Positions 27,523 through 36,853 of a stretch of DNA of 64,000 bases are shown here, piece by piece. Numbering within the stretch: the stretch's first letter is position 1; the number at the start of each line of letters is the position of its first letter. The DNA comes from Xanthomonas vesicatoria ATCC 35937. Lineage in GTDB: Bacteria > Pseudomonadota > Gammaproteobacteria > Xanthomonadales > Xanthomonadaceae. Location: assembly GCF_001908725.1 (NCBI RefSeq), contig NZ_CP018725.1, positions 1,550,001 to 1,614,000 on the forward strand, written 5' to 3'. The notes beneath the pieces were generated by a model. That model was not told where the DNA came from. It made no database searches and saw only the letters and a program-made list of their open reading frames with translations. The position numbers were made by a program, and so were the translations under genes.

Positions 27523-28368
27523 TTATTGGTCGTCGCCCGCGGAGGCGGCGACCACGCTCACCCAGCCCACCACGTCGCCTGCTTTGGCACTGCGGTAACG
27601 CACTTTGATGCGCAAGCCATCGGCGCTGACATCCAGCGCATCGGCGCGATCGCCCTGCACCAGATACCGCCGCGTGCTGGTCGCGGCTGGCGTTGAATAC
27701 AGGGGCAGGCGAGCGACTTGCACCCGCAGTGGCACCGGCATCGGCGATTCCAGCGTTTCGCCGATGGCGGTGGCAATCACGCCACCATGCGCGTCGAAGG
27801 TGGACCACACCGACAGCGGGTAAGCGTCATCGCTGTTGCGCCCCAGCAGCGACTGGATGTCCGACGATTCGATCCGCTGCTGCGAGCGAGACACATACAG
27901 TTGGCCATCGCTGGCGTAGCGATACTGGTCGCTGTACCACATCGGCCCGCCACGGCAAGAGCTGCTCAGGCTGCGATCCTTGGCGTCCGGGGTCAGATTC
28001 GAGAAGCTTTCGCACTGCACGGCAGGGCGCGTGGGTACGGCCAATGGATGGAACCGCCGTTGCACCGGGTCGAACAGGAACACCAGCGTCGCCTCGTTGA
28101 CCTGGCTCAGCATCGCAGTCACCGCAAGATCGCGGTGTCCATCAAAGTTGTAGTCGTCGCTCCGGATCCCACTGCCGCCTTCGCCATCCCCCACATCCGC
28201 GTCAAGCCATTGCTCGCTGCCGCCCGGCGACAGCGCCACATGCAGACGCGTGCCTACCAGGTTGGCGGTTGCGCGCGTCGTCGCATCGATCGCCACCTGC
28301 ACACGGCCGTCCGCTGCCATTGCGGCAAACCCCAGCGGGCCGAATGCTGCACCCAAGATCACGCGCAT
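27523..28368 (-). CDS. hypothetical secreted protein with an FG-GAP/VCBS-like motif
   Basis: A protein of 281 residues from the ATG at 28368, chosen because it gives a compact signal peptide (MRVILGAAFGPLGFAAMAA). An ATG at 28407 would add 13 residues. The mature part contains SDDYNFDGHRDLAV, an Asp/Asn-rich calcium-loop motif of the FG-GAP/VCBS type. Two conserved-looking cysteines lie in VQCESF and SSCRGG, and a C-terminal VVGWVSV may belong to an SH3-like fold. The catalytic function is unknown. It is probably periplasmic and may be co-transcribed with the lipoprotein gene 76 bp upstream. Confidence 0.65.
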   Translation of the reverse strand: MRVILGAAFGPLGFAAMAADGRVQVAIDATTRATANLVGTRLHVALSPGGSEQWLDADVGDGEGGSGIRSDDYNFDGHRDLAVTAMLSQVNEATLVFLFDPVQRRFHPLAVPTRPAVQCESFSNLTPDAKDRSLSSSCRGGPMWYSDQYRYASDGQLYVSRSQQRIESSDIQSLLGRNSDDAYPLSVWSTFDAHGGVIATAIGETLESPMPVPLRVQVARLPLYSTPAATSTRRYLVQGDRADALDVSADGLRIKVRYRSAKAGDVVGWVSVVAASAGDDQ

Positions 28369-28444
28369 GGCCGCGCCCCGCAAGATCAGCACGTCAGTCC
28401 ATCGCATCGTCCGCACGGCATGGTGCGCAGGCGCCCTGACCGGT

Positions 28445-28924
28445 TCAGAACGACACATCCACCGCCTGCCGCGACCACAGTACCGACTGGTGCCCGGTGG
28501 CCTGCTTCCAGGCCAGCCGGATCGCTTCGATGTCGCGGCGCCGCTGCGGGGTGTCTTCATGCAGAATCACCAGCACCTTGGTGCCAAGCCGGTTGGGCTC
28601 CTTGGCGCCGCGGAACAGCCACTGGCCGTAGGCATCGAACACGGTCAGCCCGTCCGGGAAGCGTGGCGTCACTTCCTTGTCCAGAAAGGCGCGCCACTGC
28701 GTCTCGTCGATGGTGCGGGTCTGCGGGCGATCGGCCGGGCCGGTCTCCTCGCCAACGCCGAAATACAATTCGCTGCGGATCCAGCCCCGCCCATCGCCCG
28801 GGCGCTGCGCATCGCCCTGCATGCTGGCGGTGGTGGCCGCAGCACCAGGCGCCGTGCCCGGCATGGTGGCGCAAGCAGACAACGCCAGCACAGCGGCGAT
28901 CAACACGGATGGCAGCAACTTCAT
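28445..28924 (-). CDS. DUF3574-family lipoprotein
   Basis: A 159-residue protein with a lipoprotein signal peptide; the lipobox LSAC puts the acylated cysteine at residue 18. After an Ala/Thr-rich linker, the blocks SELYFGVG, FLDKEVTPRFPDGLTV and KVLVILHEDTPQRRRDIEAI match DUF3574, a small family of unknown function. The residues after the cysteine do not show the Asp that would retain it in the inner membrane, so outer-membrane sorting is likely. It is divergent from the TonB-dependent receptor. Confidence 0.82.
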   Translation of the reverse strand: MKLLPSVLIAAVLALSACATMPGTAPGAAATTASMQGDAQRPGDGRGWIRSELYFGVGEETGPADRPQTRTIDETQWRAFLDKEVTPRFPDGLTVFDAYGQWLFRGAKEPNRLGTKVLVILHEDTPQRRRDIEAIRLAWKQATGHQSVLWSRQAVDVSF

Positions 28925-29237
28925 CGATTTCTCCAACGGTTCCAGGGGGTGAAGAACAGCATTGCACGCGTGACGCACCGCAGTCGGCGCTTACAAACGG
29001 CGGTGCAATACTGCAAGTGTACGAGCGGTACCGCTGCGGTGTTGCGCCGGTGGCGCCACCGCTCATGCGGCCATGGCATCAGCTCATGCACGCCTGCACA
29101 TGGCCACATCTCGCGCAGGCCTGAACAACGCGATAATATCTCTCCATCCGGATGAATGTGGAACAGTCCGACCCCTTGCGCACCAGCCCGGCCGGACGCC
29201 GGCCCCGCTGCGCGTTTGTAGTTGCAGGAGAGAGAGC
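28925..29237. other. 313-bp divergent promoter region (DUF3574 lipoprotein / TonB receptor)
   Basis: No gene was seen. The interval must hold promoters for both directions. A GATAAT hexamer at about 29130-29135 could be a -10 for the receptor gene, but no convincing -35 or Fur-like palindrome was recognised. Confidence 0.4.
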
Positions 29238-31673
29238 ATGACCCGCCCCACCCTTTCGGTTATCGGCCTGGCCATCGCCGCCGCGCTCAGCGCCAACGCG
29301 CAGGCCCAGCAAGCCGACCCCGGCGCCACCACCCTGGATACCGTGATCGTCACCGGCACCCGTGCCAGCGATCGCACCGTACTGGAATCGACGGTGCCAG
29401 TGGACGTGCTTACCGCCGAGGACATCCGCAAGGCCGGCGTGGTCAATGGCGAGTTGGGCAGCGCGCTGCAGGCGCTGTTGCCGTCGTTCAATTTCCCGCG
29501 CCAGTCCAACTCCGGCGGCGCCGACCACATCCGCGCCGCGCAATTGCGCGGGCTCTCGCCCGACCAGGTGCTGGTACTGGTCAACGGCAAGCGCCGTCAC
29601 ACCTCGGCGCTGGTCAACACCGACAGCAAGATCGGCAAGGGCACCACGCCAGTGGACTTCAATTCCATCCCGATCAACGCGATCAAGCGCATCGAAGTGC
29701 TGCGCGACGGCGCCGGCGCGCAATACGGCTCGGACGCGATTGCCGGGGTCATCAACGTGATCCTGGACGACAACCCCGCACGCGGCGAGCTGGAGGCCAG
29801 CTTCGGCGCCTACAACACCGACGTGGAGCCGATCGATCGCCGCGTCACCGACGGCCAGACCAGCTACGCCAGCGCCAAGGTCGGTTCGCTGTTGGGCGAT
29901 GACGGCGGCTTCTTCAAGGTCGGCCTGGAGTTGAAGAATCGCGAGGCGACCAACCGCGCCGGCTTCGACCAGATTCCATCGTTCGAGGAGCAGACCCCGG
30001 CCAACCTGGCGCTGGCCGGCCGGCGCAACTACGTGCTCGGCGATGGCGCCACCAAGGGCTTGAATGCCTGGCTCAACACCAAGATTCCCTTCAGCGACAG
30101 CGGCGAGTTCTACGCGTTCGGCACCTACAACCAGCGCGACACCGAAGGCGCCAACTACTTCCGTTACCCCGACGGCAGCGCCAACTGGCGCGAGATCTAC
30201 CCCAACGGTTACCGGCCGATTTCCGAAGGCGAAAACCGCGATCTGCAGATCGTGGCCGGCGCGCGCGGGCAGTGGGGCAGCTGGGATTACGACGCCAGCG
30301 TCAACTATGGCCGCAACGACTTCACCTACCGCCTGCGCAACTCGCTCAACGCCTCGCTTGGGCCCGGCAGCACCACTGCGTTCAAGACCGGCGATTTTGC
30401 GTTTGCGCAGACCGTGGGCAACCTCGACCTGACCCGCGTATTCGAGGTGGCCGGCGCCACCCATACCTTCGGCACCGGTGCCGAGTTCCGCCGCGAGCAA
30501 TACCGCACCCATGCCGGCGACCCGGCCAGCTACGCCGCCGGCCCGTTCACCGATCGCCCCACCGGCTCGCAGGCCGGCGGTGGGCTCACTCCGCAGGACG
30601 AAGCCGATCTGTCGCGCAACGTGGCCAGCGCCTATGCCAACGTGTCCAGCCAGTTCGGCGACAAGTTCTCCACCGACCTGGCCGGCCGCTATGAGCATTA
30701 CCAGGATTTCGGCAGCCAATGGACCGGCAAGCTCGCCGCACGCTACGCGTTCGCCCCGGCCTTTGCGTTGCGTGGGGCCATCTCCAACAACGTGCGCGCG
30801 CCCTCGCTCAGCCAGATCGGTTACGAAGCCACGTCCACCGGATACGACGCCGCCGGCCGCCTGACCCAGGGCCGCCTGCTGTCAGTCAACAACCCGATCG
30901 CCCGCGCGCTTGGCGCCACCGATCTCAAGCCGGAAAAGTCGGTCAACTACAGCCTGGGCTTTACCAGCAAGCTGGGCGACCACTTCGACCTGTCGCTGGA
31001 TTTTTTCCAGATCGATATCGACGACCGCATCGCCTTGTCCGAAGACATCACCGGCGACGCATTGACCAGCTTCGTGCAGCAGAACTTCGGCGTCACCGGC
31101 GTGCAGAGCGCCAGCTATTTCCTCAACGCGGCCGACACCCGCACCCGCGGCGCCGAGCTGGTCGCCAACTGGCGCCAGTACGCTTTCGGTGGCGATCTGC
31201 TGCTGACCGGCACCTATAGCTACGCCAAGACCGAGCTGGAAAACATCATCGCAACGCCTGGGCAGCTGCTGGCCTTGAATCCGGACTACGTGCTGTTTGG
31301 CGTGGAAGAGAGCAATACGCTCACCGACGCCGCACCGCGCACGCGTGCCGCGCTGGCCGCCAACTGGAGCAACGAGCGCTGGAACCTGCAGACGCGCGTG
31401 AACCGCTACGGCAGCGCCACCCGCGTGTTCGATTTCGGCGGCGGCTTCGTGCCACGCCAGACCTATGGCGCCGAATGGCAGCTGGATCTGGAAGCCGAGT
31501 ACCACCTGGGCACGCAATGGACGCTGGCCATCGGCGGGCAGAACATCCTGGACAACTATTCGGACCGCTCCATCGACGACATCGCCTACTTCGGCAATCT
31601 GCCCTACGACGTGCTCTCGCCGATCGGCAGCAACGGCGCATACTGGTACGGACGGGTGAGGTATACGTTTTAA
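29238..31673 (+). CDS. TonB-dependent receptor, substrate unknown
   Basis: An 811-residue outer-membrane receptor preceded by GGAGAGAGAG. It has a signal peptide (about 1-25, ending ANAQAQ), a TonB-box-like DTVIVTGT, and a plug with DVLTAEDIRKAGVVNGELG, AAQLRGLSPDQVLVLVNGKR and RIEVLRDGAGAQYGSDAIAG. The barrel ends in an aromatic C-terminus (RVRYTF), as BamA substrates require. The plug type (NGKRRHTSAL) is that of the large Xanthomonas/Caulobacter-type receptor group rather than classical siderophore receptors. There is no clustered enzyme to suggest a ligand. Confidence 0.9.
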   Translation: MTRPTLSVIGLAIAAALSANAQAQQADPGATTLDTVIVTGTRASDRTVLESTVPVDVLTAEDIRKAGVVNGELGSALQALLPSFNFPRQSNSGGADHIRAAQLRGLSPDQVLVLVNGKRRHTSALVNTDSKIGKGTTPVDFNSIPINAIKRIEVLRDGAGAQYGSDAIAGVINVILDDNPARGELEASFGAYNTDVEPIDRRVTDGQTSYASAKVGSLLGDDGGFFKVGLELKNREATNRAGFDQIPSFEEQTPANLALAGRRNYVLGDGATKGLNAWLNTKIPFSDSGEFYAFGTYNQRDTEGANYFRYPDGSANWREIYPNGYRPISEGENRDLQIVAGARGQWGSWDYDASVNYGRNDFTYRLRNSLNASLGPGSTTAFKTGDFAFAQTVGNLDLTRVFEVAGATHTFGTGAEFRREQYRTHAGDPASYAAGPFTDRPTGSQAGGGLTPQDEADLSRNVASAYANVSSQFGDKFSTDLAGRYEHYQDFGSQWTGKLAARYAFAPAFALRGAISNNVRAPSLSQIGYEATSTGYDAAGRLTQGRLLSVNNPIARALGATDLKPEKSVNYSLGFTSKLGDHFDLSLDFFQIDIDDRIALSEDITGDALTSFVQQNFGVTGVQSASYFLNAADTRTRGAELVANWRQYAFGGDLLLTGTYSYAKTELENIIATPGQLLALNPDYVLFGVEESNTLTDAAPRTRAALAANWSNERWNLQTRVNRYGSATRVFDFGGGFVPRQTYGAEWQLDLEAEYHLGTQWTLAIGGQNILDNYSDRSIDDIAYFGNLPYDVLSPIGSNGAYWYGRVRYTF

Positions 31674-32028
31674 GTCGGGATTGGGGAATCGGGATTTGGG
31701 ATTGGCAAAAGCAGCATCGCTACCAATCCCGGATCCAGATTCGCCTTGCCCGCGCTACGCCATGGTCCAGCCAATCGGCGGTTGTTGGGATTGGGGATTT
31801 GGATTGGCGGGCGCGGCTGCGCGATGCATCCCCGATTCCCGCTGTCTGCGATACAACATCCCCAACGCCAGCGGCAGTGGCGGCGCCGACTGGCATGGGC
31901 TGATGACATCCATGGCATTCGGGATTCGGGTTGGCAAGCAAGGCTCTGCGACGCATCCCTCATCCCGACGCCCCGATCCCTGCTGTTCCATAACCTGAAT
32001 CTCACACCGGTTTGCGCACACTAGTGCA
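31674..32028. repeat. 355-bp intergenic region with degenerate GGGATT/AATCGGG repeats
   Basis: No gene is supported. Several related copies of a purine-rich unit occur: GTCGGGATTGGGGAATCGGG at about 31676-31695, TTGGGATTGGGGATTTGG at about 31787-31804, and ATTCGGGATTCGGG at about 31917-31930. They are interspersed with CTGCGCGATGCATCCC/CTCTGCGACGCATCCC pairs. The same GTCGGGA...ATCGGG unit is found in both orientations at 55275-55297 and 55438-55460. This looks like remnants of a dispersed intergenic repeat. Confidence 0.6.
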
Positions 32029-32793
32029 ATGGCAGACGCGCATTCCCCCCTTCCGTCGCCGCCATTGCTGGACGATGCCTGCGCATTGTTTCTGGACGTG
32101 GACGGCACCCTGATCGATTTTGCCGACAGCCCTGAGGCCGTGCGGCTATTGCCCGAGGTCCGCGAGGCCATTGCCCGCCTGAGCGAGCGCCTGAACGGCG
32201 CCATCGCATTGGTCAGCGGGCGCCCCCTCGCACAGCTGGATGCACTGTTCGCGCCATTGCTGCTGCCGGCCGCCGGCTTACATGGTCATGAGCTGCGCAG
32301 CGATGTCGCCGCGCGTGCCGCCATGCCGCAAGACACCTCTGAATTTCTGCATGGCCTGCATCAACGCGCTGCGGCCCTGACCCACAAGCACACAGGCGTG
32401 TTGGTCGAAGACAAGGGCGTCAGCGTTGCGTTGCATTGGCGCGCGCAACCGGACGCCGGCCCTGACGTGTTGGCTTTCGCGCAGGATGAAATTGCACAGC
32501 TCTCCGGCTATCGCCTGCAACCGGGCGACCATGTGGTCGAATTCGTCCCCGAAGGCAGCAACAAGGGCCTGGCCGTCGAACAGCTGATGCAGACCGCCGC
32601 ATTTGCAGGCCGCGCGCCGGTGTTCGTGGGAGACGATCTCACCGACGAATTCGGTTTCGAAGCGGCCAACCGCCTGGGCGGCTGGAGCATTCTGGTCGGC
32701 GACCGCGCACAGACCAGCGCACGCTTTCGTGTCGACGGCACCGCAGCCGTGCACGCGTGGCTGCAACGCAACGCGCGCAACGCAGCACCTTAA
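32029..32793 (+). CDS. otsB: trehalose-6-phosphate phosphatase
   Basis: A 254-residue HAD-superfamily phosphatase. The nucleophile motif FLDVDGTLIDF is at about residues 21-31, LVSGRPLAQLDALF follows, and the late motif VFVGDDLTDEFGFEAAN supplies the Mg-binding aspartates, exactly as in OtsB. It dephosphorylates trehalose-6-phosphate made by OtsA, encoded two genes downstream. The ATG is at 32029. It is the first gene of a three-gene unit, with 45 bp to the GH15 gene. Confidence 0.93.
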   Translation: MADAHSPLPSPPLLDDACALFLDVDGTLIDFADSPEAVRLLPEVREAIARLSERLNGAIALVSGRPLAQLDALFAPLLLPAAGLHGHELRSDVAARAAMPQDTSEFLHGLHQRAAALTHKHTGVLVEDKGVSVALHWRAQPDAGPDVLAFAQDEIAQLSGYRLQPGDHVVEFVPEGSNKGLAVEQLMQTAAFAGRAPVFVGDDLTDEFGFEAANRLGGWSILVGDRAQTSARFRVDGTAAVHAWLQRNARNAAP

Positions 32794-32838
32794 GGCGCGC
32801 CCGCCTCCTCTCGTTACTCACAGGATCGTTTGCACCTC

Positions 32839-34617
32839 ATGACCGAGCCAAATCTGGATCTGGGCGTCATCGGTAATTGCAGCTTTGGTGCGTTGGTCGA
32901 TCGGCAGGCACGCGTGGTGTGGAGCTGCCTGCCCGCCTTCGACGGCGACCCGGCCTTCTGCAGCCTGCTCTCGCCCAAGACCGAAGGCGGCGACTTCGCC
33001 GTGGAGCTGGAAGACTTCGTCAGCAGCGAGCAGCATTACCTGCCCAACACCGCCGTGCTGCGCACCGTCTTGCGCGATAGCAACGGCGGCGAGGTGGAAG
33101 TCATCGACTTCGCACCGCGCTGGCGCAATAACGGCCGCTTTTATCGGCCTGTCAGCATCATCCGGCAGATTCGCCCGCTCGCTGGCAACCCGCGCATCGT
33201 GGTACGTGCACGTCCACTCGCCGACTGGGGTGGCCGTACGCCCGATACCACCTGGGGCAGCAACCACATCCGCTGGGTATTGCCGGAATTCACGCTGCGC
33301 CTGACCACCGATGTGCCGGTGCGCTTCGTGCGCGATGGTCTGCCGTTCGTGCTCAGCCACCCGGTGAGTCTGGTGCTGGGCGTTGACGAATCGCTGACCC
33401 GCTCGCTCACCGGTTATGTGCAGGAAGCGCAGGAGCGCACTGAAGAATACTGGCGCGAGTGGGTGCGTTATCTGTCCATTCCACTGGATTGGCAGGAGGC
33501 GGTGATCCGCAGCGCGATCACGCTCAAGCTATGCCAGTACGAAGACAGCGGCGCCATCATCGCCGCAATGACCACCTCGATTCCCGAGGCGCCCAATACT
33601 CCGCGCAACTGGGATTACCGCTATTGCTGGCTGCGCGATGCCGCCTTCGTGGTGCGCGCGCTCAACCGGCTGGGCGCCACGCGCACGATGGAGCAGTTCA
33701 TCGGCTACATCTTCAACATCGCCACCAGCGACGGCACCCTGCAGCCGCTGTACGGCATCGGCTTCGAGTCTCAACTGGAAGAACACGAAGTCGACACGAT
33801 GGACGGCTATCGCGGCATGGGCCCGGTACGGCGCGGCAATCTGGCCTGGATCCAGCAACAGCATGATGTCTATGGCAGCGTGGTGTTGGCCTCCACGCAA
33901 TTGTTCTTCGACTTGCGCCTGAAGGATCAGGGCGATGCCGACACCTTCCGCCGGCTCGAGCCGCTGGGAGAGCGTGCTTACGCGTTGCACAACGTGCCGG
34001 ACGCCGGCCTGTGGGAGTTCCGCGGCCGCGCCGAAGTGCACACCTACACTGCAGCAATGTGCTGGGCCGCATGCGATCGCCTGTCCAAGATCGCCGACAG
34101 CCTGGCGTTGCCCGAGCGCAGCGTGTATTGGCGACAGCGCGCGGACAGCATTCGCGATCGCGTGCTGGCCGACGCCTGGAGCGAAGAACACGGCCATTTC
34201 ACCGACACGCTGGGCGGCCATCGCCTGGATGCGTCGCTATTGCTGTTGGCCGACATCGGCATCGTGGATGCTGGCGACAGCCGCTTCGTCCGCACCGTCG
34301 AGGCAGTCGGTCGCGTGCTCAAGCATGGCGATGCGCTGTATCGCTACATCGCGCCGGATGACTTCGGTGAGCCGGAAACCAGCTTCACCATCTGCACGTT
34401 CTGGTACATCGACGCACTAGCGGCGATCGGCCGCAAAGACGAGGCACGTGAATTGTTCGAGCGCATCCTTTCGCGCCGCAATCACCTCGGCTTGCTGTCG
34501 GAAGATCTATCGTTTGAAGACGGCGAAGCGTGGGGCAACTTCCCGCAGACCTATTCGCATGTCGGTTTGATCATCGCGGCGATGCGCTTGTCGCGGAGCT
34601 GGCAGGAGGCGTCATGA
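32839..34617 (+). CDS. glycoside hydrolase family 15 protein (trehalase/glucoamylase-like)
   Basis: A 592-residue cytosolic-looking GH15 protein (no signal peptide). An N-terminal beta-sandwich begins DLGVIGNCSFGALVD. The (alpha/alpha)6 barrel contains PRNWDYRYCWLRDAAF (substrate-binding Trp/Arg/Asp) and the general acid region near YRGMGPVRRGN. A late glutamate lies in LLSEDLSFEDGEAWGNFPQTYSH. GH15 includes glucoamylases and bacterial trehalases; the position between otsB and otsA favours trehalose. ATG 32839 is used; TTG 32830 fits the AGGA at 32822-32825 better and would add MHL. Confidence 0.85.
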   Translation: MTEPNLDLGVIGNCSFGALVDRQARVVWSCLPAFDGDPAFCSLLSPKTEGGDFAVELEDFVSSEQHYLPNTAVLRTVLRDSNGGEVEVIDFAPRWRNNGRFYRPVSIIRQIRPLAGNPRIVVRARPLADWGGRTPDTTWGSNHIRWVLPEFTLRLTTDVPVRFVRDGLPFVLSHPVSLVLGVDESLTRSLTGYVQEAQERTEEYWREWVRYLSIPLDWQEAVIRSAITLKLCQYEDSGAIIAAMTTSIPEAPNTPRNWDYRYCWLRDAAFVVRALNRLGATRTMEQFIGYIFNIATSDGTLQPLYGIGFESQLEEHEVDTMDGYRGMGPVRRGNLAWIQQQHDVYGSVVLASTQLFFDLRLKDQGDADTFRRLEPLGERAYALHNVPDAGLWEFRGRAEVHTYTAAMCWAACDRLSKIADSLALPERSVYWRQRADSIRDRVLADAWSEEHGHFTDTLGGHRLDASLLLLADIGIVDAGDSRFVRTVEAVGRVLKHGDALYRYIAPDDFGEPETSFTICTFWYIDALAAIGRKDEARELFERILSRRNHLGLLSEDLSFEDGEAWGNFPQTYSHVGLIIAAMRLSRSWQEAS

Positions 34618-35981
34618 GTCGTTTGGTGGTGGTATCCAATCGTGTTGCCGTGCCCGGTGAGAACCGTGCCGGTGGCCTGGCAGTCGGGTTGTTGGCAGCG
34701 CTCAAGGAGCGTGGCGGCATGTGGTTCGGCTGGAGCGGCAAGACCGTGCGCGGCGACAGTGGTGGCATGCACGAGCAGCGCGAAGGCGACATCACCTTTG
34801 TCACCATGGACCTCAACAAGCGCGACATCGATTCCTACTACAACGGCTTTGCCAATCGCACGTTATGGCCCTTGCTGCATTTCCGTCTGGACCTGGTCGA
34901 TTACGACCGCGCCAAACGCGAAGGCTATCTGCGCGTCAACCGTCTGTTCGCGGAAAAACTCGCGCCGCTGCTGAAAGACAGCGACACCTTGTGGATCCAC
35001 GATTACCACATGATCCCGCTCGGCGCGATGCTGCGCGAACTGGGGGTTGGCTGCAAGATGGGTTTCTTCCTGCACGTGCCGATGCCCTCGGCCGATCTGG
35101 TGCAGGCGATGCCCGATCACGCACGTTTGTTCAGCACCTTCTATGCCTACGATCTGGTCGGCTTCCAGACCCAACGCGATGCCGAGCGCTTCAAGGCGTA
35201 TGTGCGCCTGTTCGGTGGTGGACGCATTCTGGAGGGCGATCTGGTCGAAGGCCCGGGCGGGCGACGTTTTACTGCTTCGTCGTTCCCCATCGGCATCGAT
35301 ACCGATCTGATCGCCACTCAGGCAAAGGCATCCGTCAGCAAGCAGGCCGTGCGCGATCTGCGCGAGAGTCTGCGCGGACGTCAGCTGGCGATCGGTGTGG
35401 ACCGGCTGGATTATTCCAAAGGCCTGCCGGAACGCTTCCAGGGGTTCGAGCGTTATCTGGAACGCTATCCGGACCAGTCCGGCAGCCTGACCTATCTTCA
35501 GATTGCTCCGGTGTCGCGCGGCGATGTCACCGAATACCGGCAATTGCGCGGGCAGCTGGAACAGATCGCCGGCCATATCAATGGTGGGCATGCGGGGCCG
35601 GACTGGACTCCGTTGCGCTACGTCAACCAAAACTTCAGTCACGCAACCTTGACCGGTTTCTATCGGGCTGCATCGGTGGGCCTGGTGACGCCGTTGCGTG
35701 ATGGCATGAACCTGGTCGCCAAGGAATTCGTCGCGGCACAGGATCCCGAAAATCCCGGTGTGCTGGTGCTGTCGTTGCTGGCGGGTGCGGCGGACGAAAT
35801 GAAGGAAGCGCTGCTAGTCAACCCACACGACCTGGACGGTGTGGCCGATGCGATTGCAACGGCAGCAAGCATGCCGCTTGCGACGCGTATCGAACGGTGG
35901 CGGGCGATGATGGACCATCTGCGCAAGAACAACATCAACCACTGGCGCCAACGCTATCTGCAGGCACTCGCAGACGTTTAG
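34614..35981 (+). CDS. otsA: alpha,alpha-trehalose-phosphate synthase (UDP-forming)
   Basis: A 455-residue GT20 enzyme that makes trehalose-6-phosphate from UDP-glucose and glucose-6-phosphate. It begins [20 protein letters not shown] (the donor/acceptor loop). It has [30 protein letters not shown] and [15 protein letters not shown], and the C-terminal nucleotide site with [15 protein letters not shown]. The ATG at 34614 overlaps the stop of the GH15 gene (ATGA), so translation is coupled to that hydrolase. The length is normal for bacterial OtsA. Confidence 0.95.
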   Translation: MSRLVVVSNRVAVPGENRAGGLAVGLLAALKERGGMWFGWSGKTVRGDSGGMHEQREGDITFVTMDLNKRDIDSYYNGFANRTLWPLLHFRLDLVDYDRAKREGYLRVNRLFAEKLAPLLKDSDTLWIHDYHMIPLGAMLRELGVGCKMGFFLHVPMPSADLVQAMPDHARLFSTFYAYDLVGFQTQRDAERFKAYVRLFGGGRILEGDLVEGPGGRRFTASSFPIGIDTDLIATQAKASVSKQAVRDLRESLRGRQLAIGVDRLDYSKGLPERFQGFERYLERYPDQSGSLTYLQIAPVSRGDVTEYRQLRGQLEQIAGHINGGHAGPDWTPLRYVNQNFSHATLTGFYRAASVGLVTPLRDGMNLVAKEFVAAQDPENPGVLVLSLLAGAADEMKEALLVNPHDLDGVADAIATAASMPLATRIERWRAMMDHLRKNNINHWRQRYLQALADV

Positions 35982-36396
35982 TTTTGCTCTCTGCGGGAGG
36001 CTGGGTGCATCTCCTGCTCCTTCCAGAGGAGTGCGCAGCCTTGCTGCTTGCAGATCCTTCTTACTGCTGGAGCAAGTACCCAGGCTCGCTGCATGCATGT
36101 CCTTTTTCCTTCGGGAGAAGGCGCCCGGAGGGCGGATGAGGGGACAGCTACCAGGGACCTTGGACAGGTTCGCCTGTAAGCCATGTTGGAAGTTCAGGCG
36201 CGGCGTTAAGTCAAAGCGCTGAGGCGACGGCAAAGGCAGAGGCTTCCGTGCGCTACGGAAGCGTGCAACTTTCGCTTTGGCTAACGCCAGCAAAACTTTT
36301 GTCGCCTGATGTAATCCGCTGCGATATGGCCGCCCCGATGCCCTGCGCTCCTCGCCATGCGGCACGGCGCCCAAACTCACTTGCTTAGAACAAGGG

Positions 36397-36426
36397 CGCA
36401 CCGCAGTCACGCATGACTGCGGTGCG
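36397..36426. repeat. 13-bp perfect inverted repeat with 4-nt loop
   Basis: CGCACCGCAGTCA-cgca-TGACTGCGGTGCG forms a strong hairpin in either strand. No T tract follows on either side, so it is not a standard intrinsic terminator. It lies about 415 bp past otsA. Confidence 0.8.
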
Positions 36427-36590
36427 CGGGTTGCTTCAAGGCCACGGAGCGAGTCAAAAGCAACAGACGGGCGAAGCCAAAGAAACGCAGAAAGGCACAG
36501 CAATTCACCAGCGACAGCGACAGCGACAGCGATTCTTGCGTGGATCACTGCAGGTATCACCGCGTATCGGATGAAAATCTCGGGGCCTTT

Positions 36591-36624
36591 TACTGCACTG
36601 CTCGAATTACTGCACTGCTCGAAT
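36591..36624. repeat. tandem duplication of a 17-bp unit
   Basis: TACTGCACTGCTCGAAT occurs twice with no mismatch and no spacer, 230 bp upstream of the PQQ dehydrogenase start. It could be a protein-binding site or a simple slippage duplication. Confidence 0.85.
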
Positions 36625-36853
36625 TCCACGCAAATTTGCCCAATCCGAACCGCAGGTTGGAACGGTGGTTCCTATTCCGTCACGGACAGGCGGCGCGCAG
36701 GGGTCTAAAATATTTACATGATTAGCGCTGAGGACCCTGGGAGAGGCTGCGCGTTCATATTCAAGGTCGCCGGCAGCGTGTGCCAATGCGCGACCTCTCT
36801 CCCTCCACGACTTGTCGCCCTCTGCGGCCCCGAGTCCTTCCTGACACTTCAAA

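Larger units (their letters stand above)
35982..36853. other. 872-bp intergenic region between otsA and the PQQ dehydrogenase gene
   Basis: No convincing gene was found. It holds a copy of the dispersed palindrome (TTCCTTCGGGAGAAGG followed by GGATGAGGGG, about 36108-36144). It also holds a 13-bp perfect inverted repeat, a short (CAGCGA)n run at about 36511-36534, and a tandem 17-bp duplication at 36591-36624. It must also contain the promoter for the downstream gene; TAAAAT at 36707-36712 is a possible -10 without a clear -35. Confidence 0.5.

Noticed and set aside
29079..30719. A 546-codon minus-strand frame opposite the TonB receptor
   Set aside because: It is a shadow of a gene with signal peptide, plug and barrel motifs on the plus strand; it is rich in Gly/Ala/Val without a domain.
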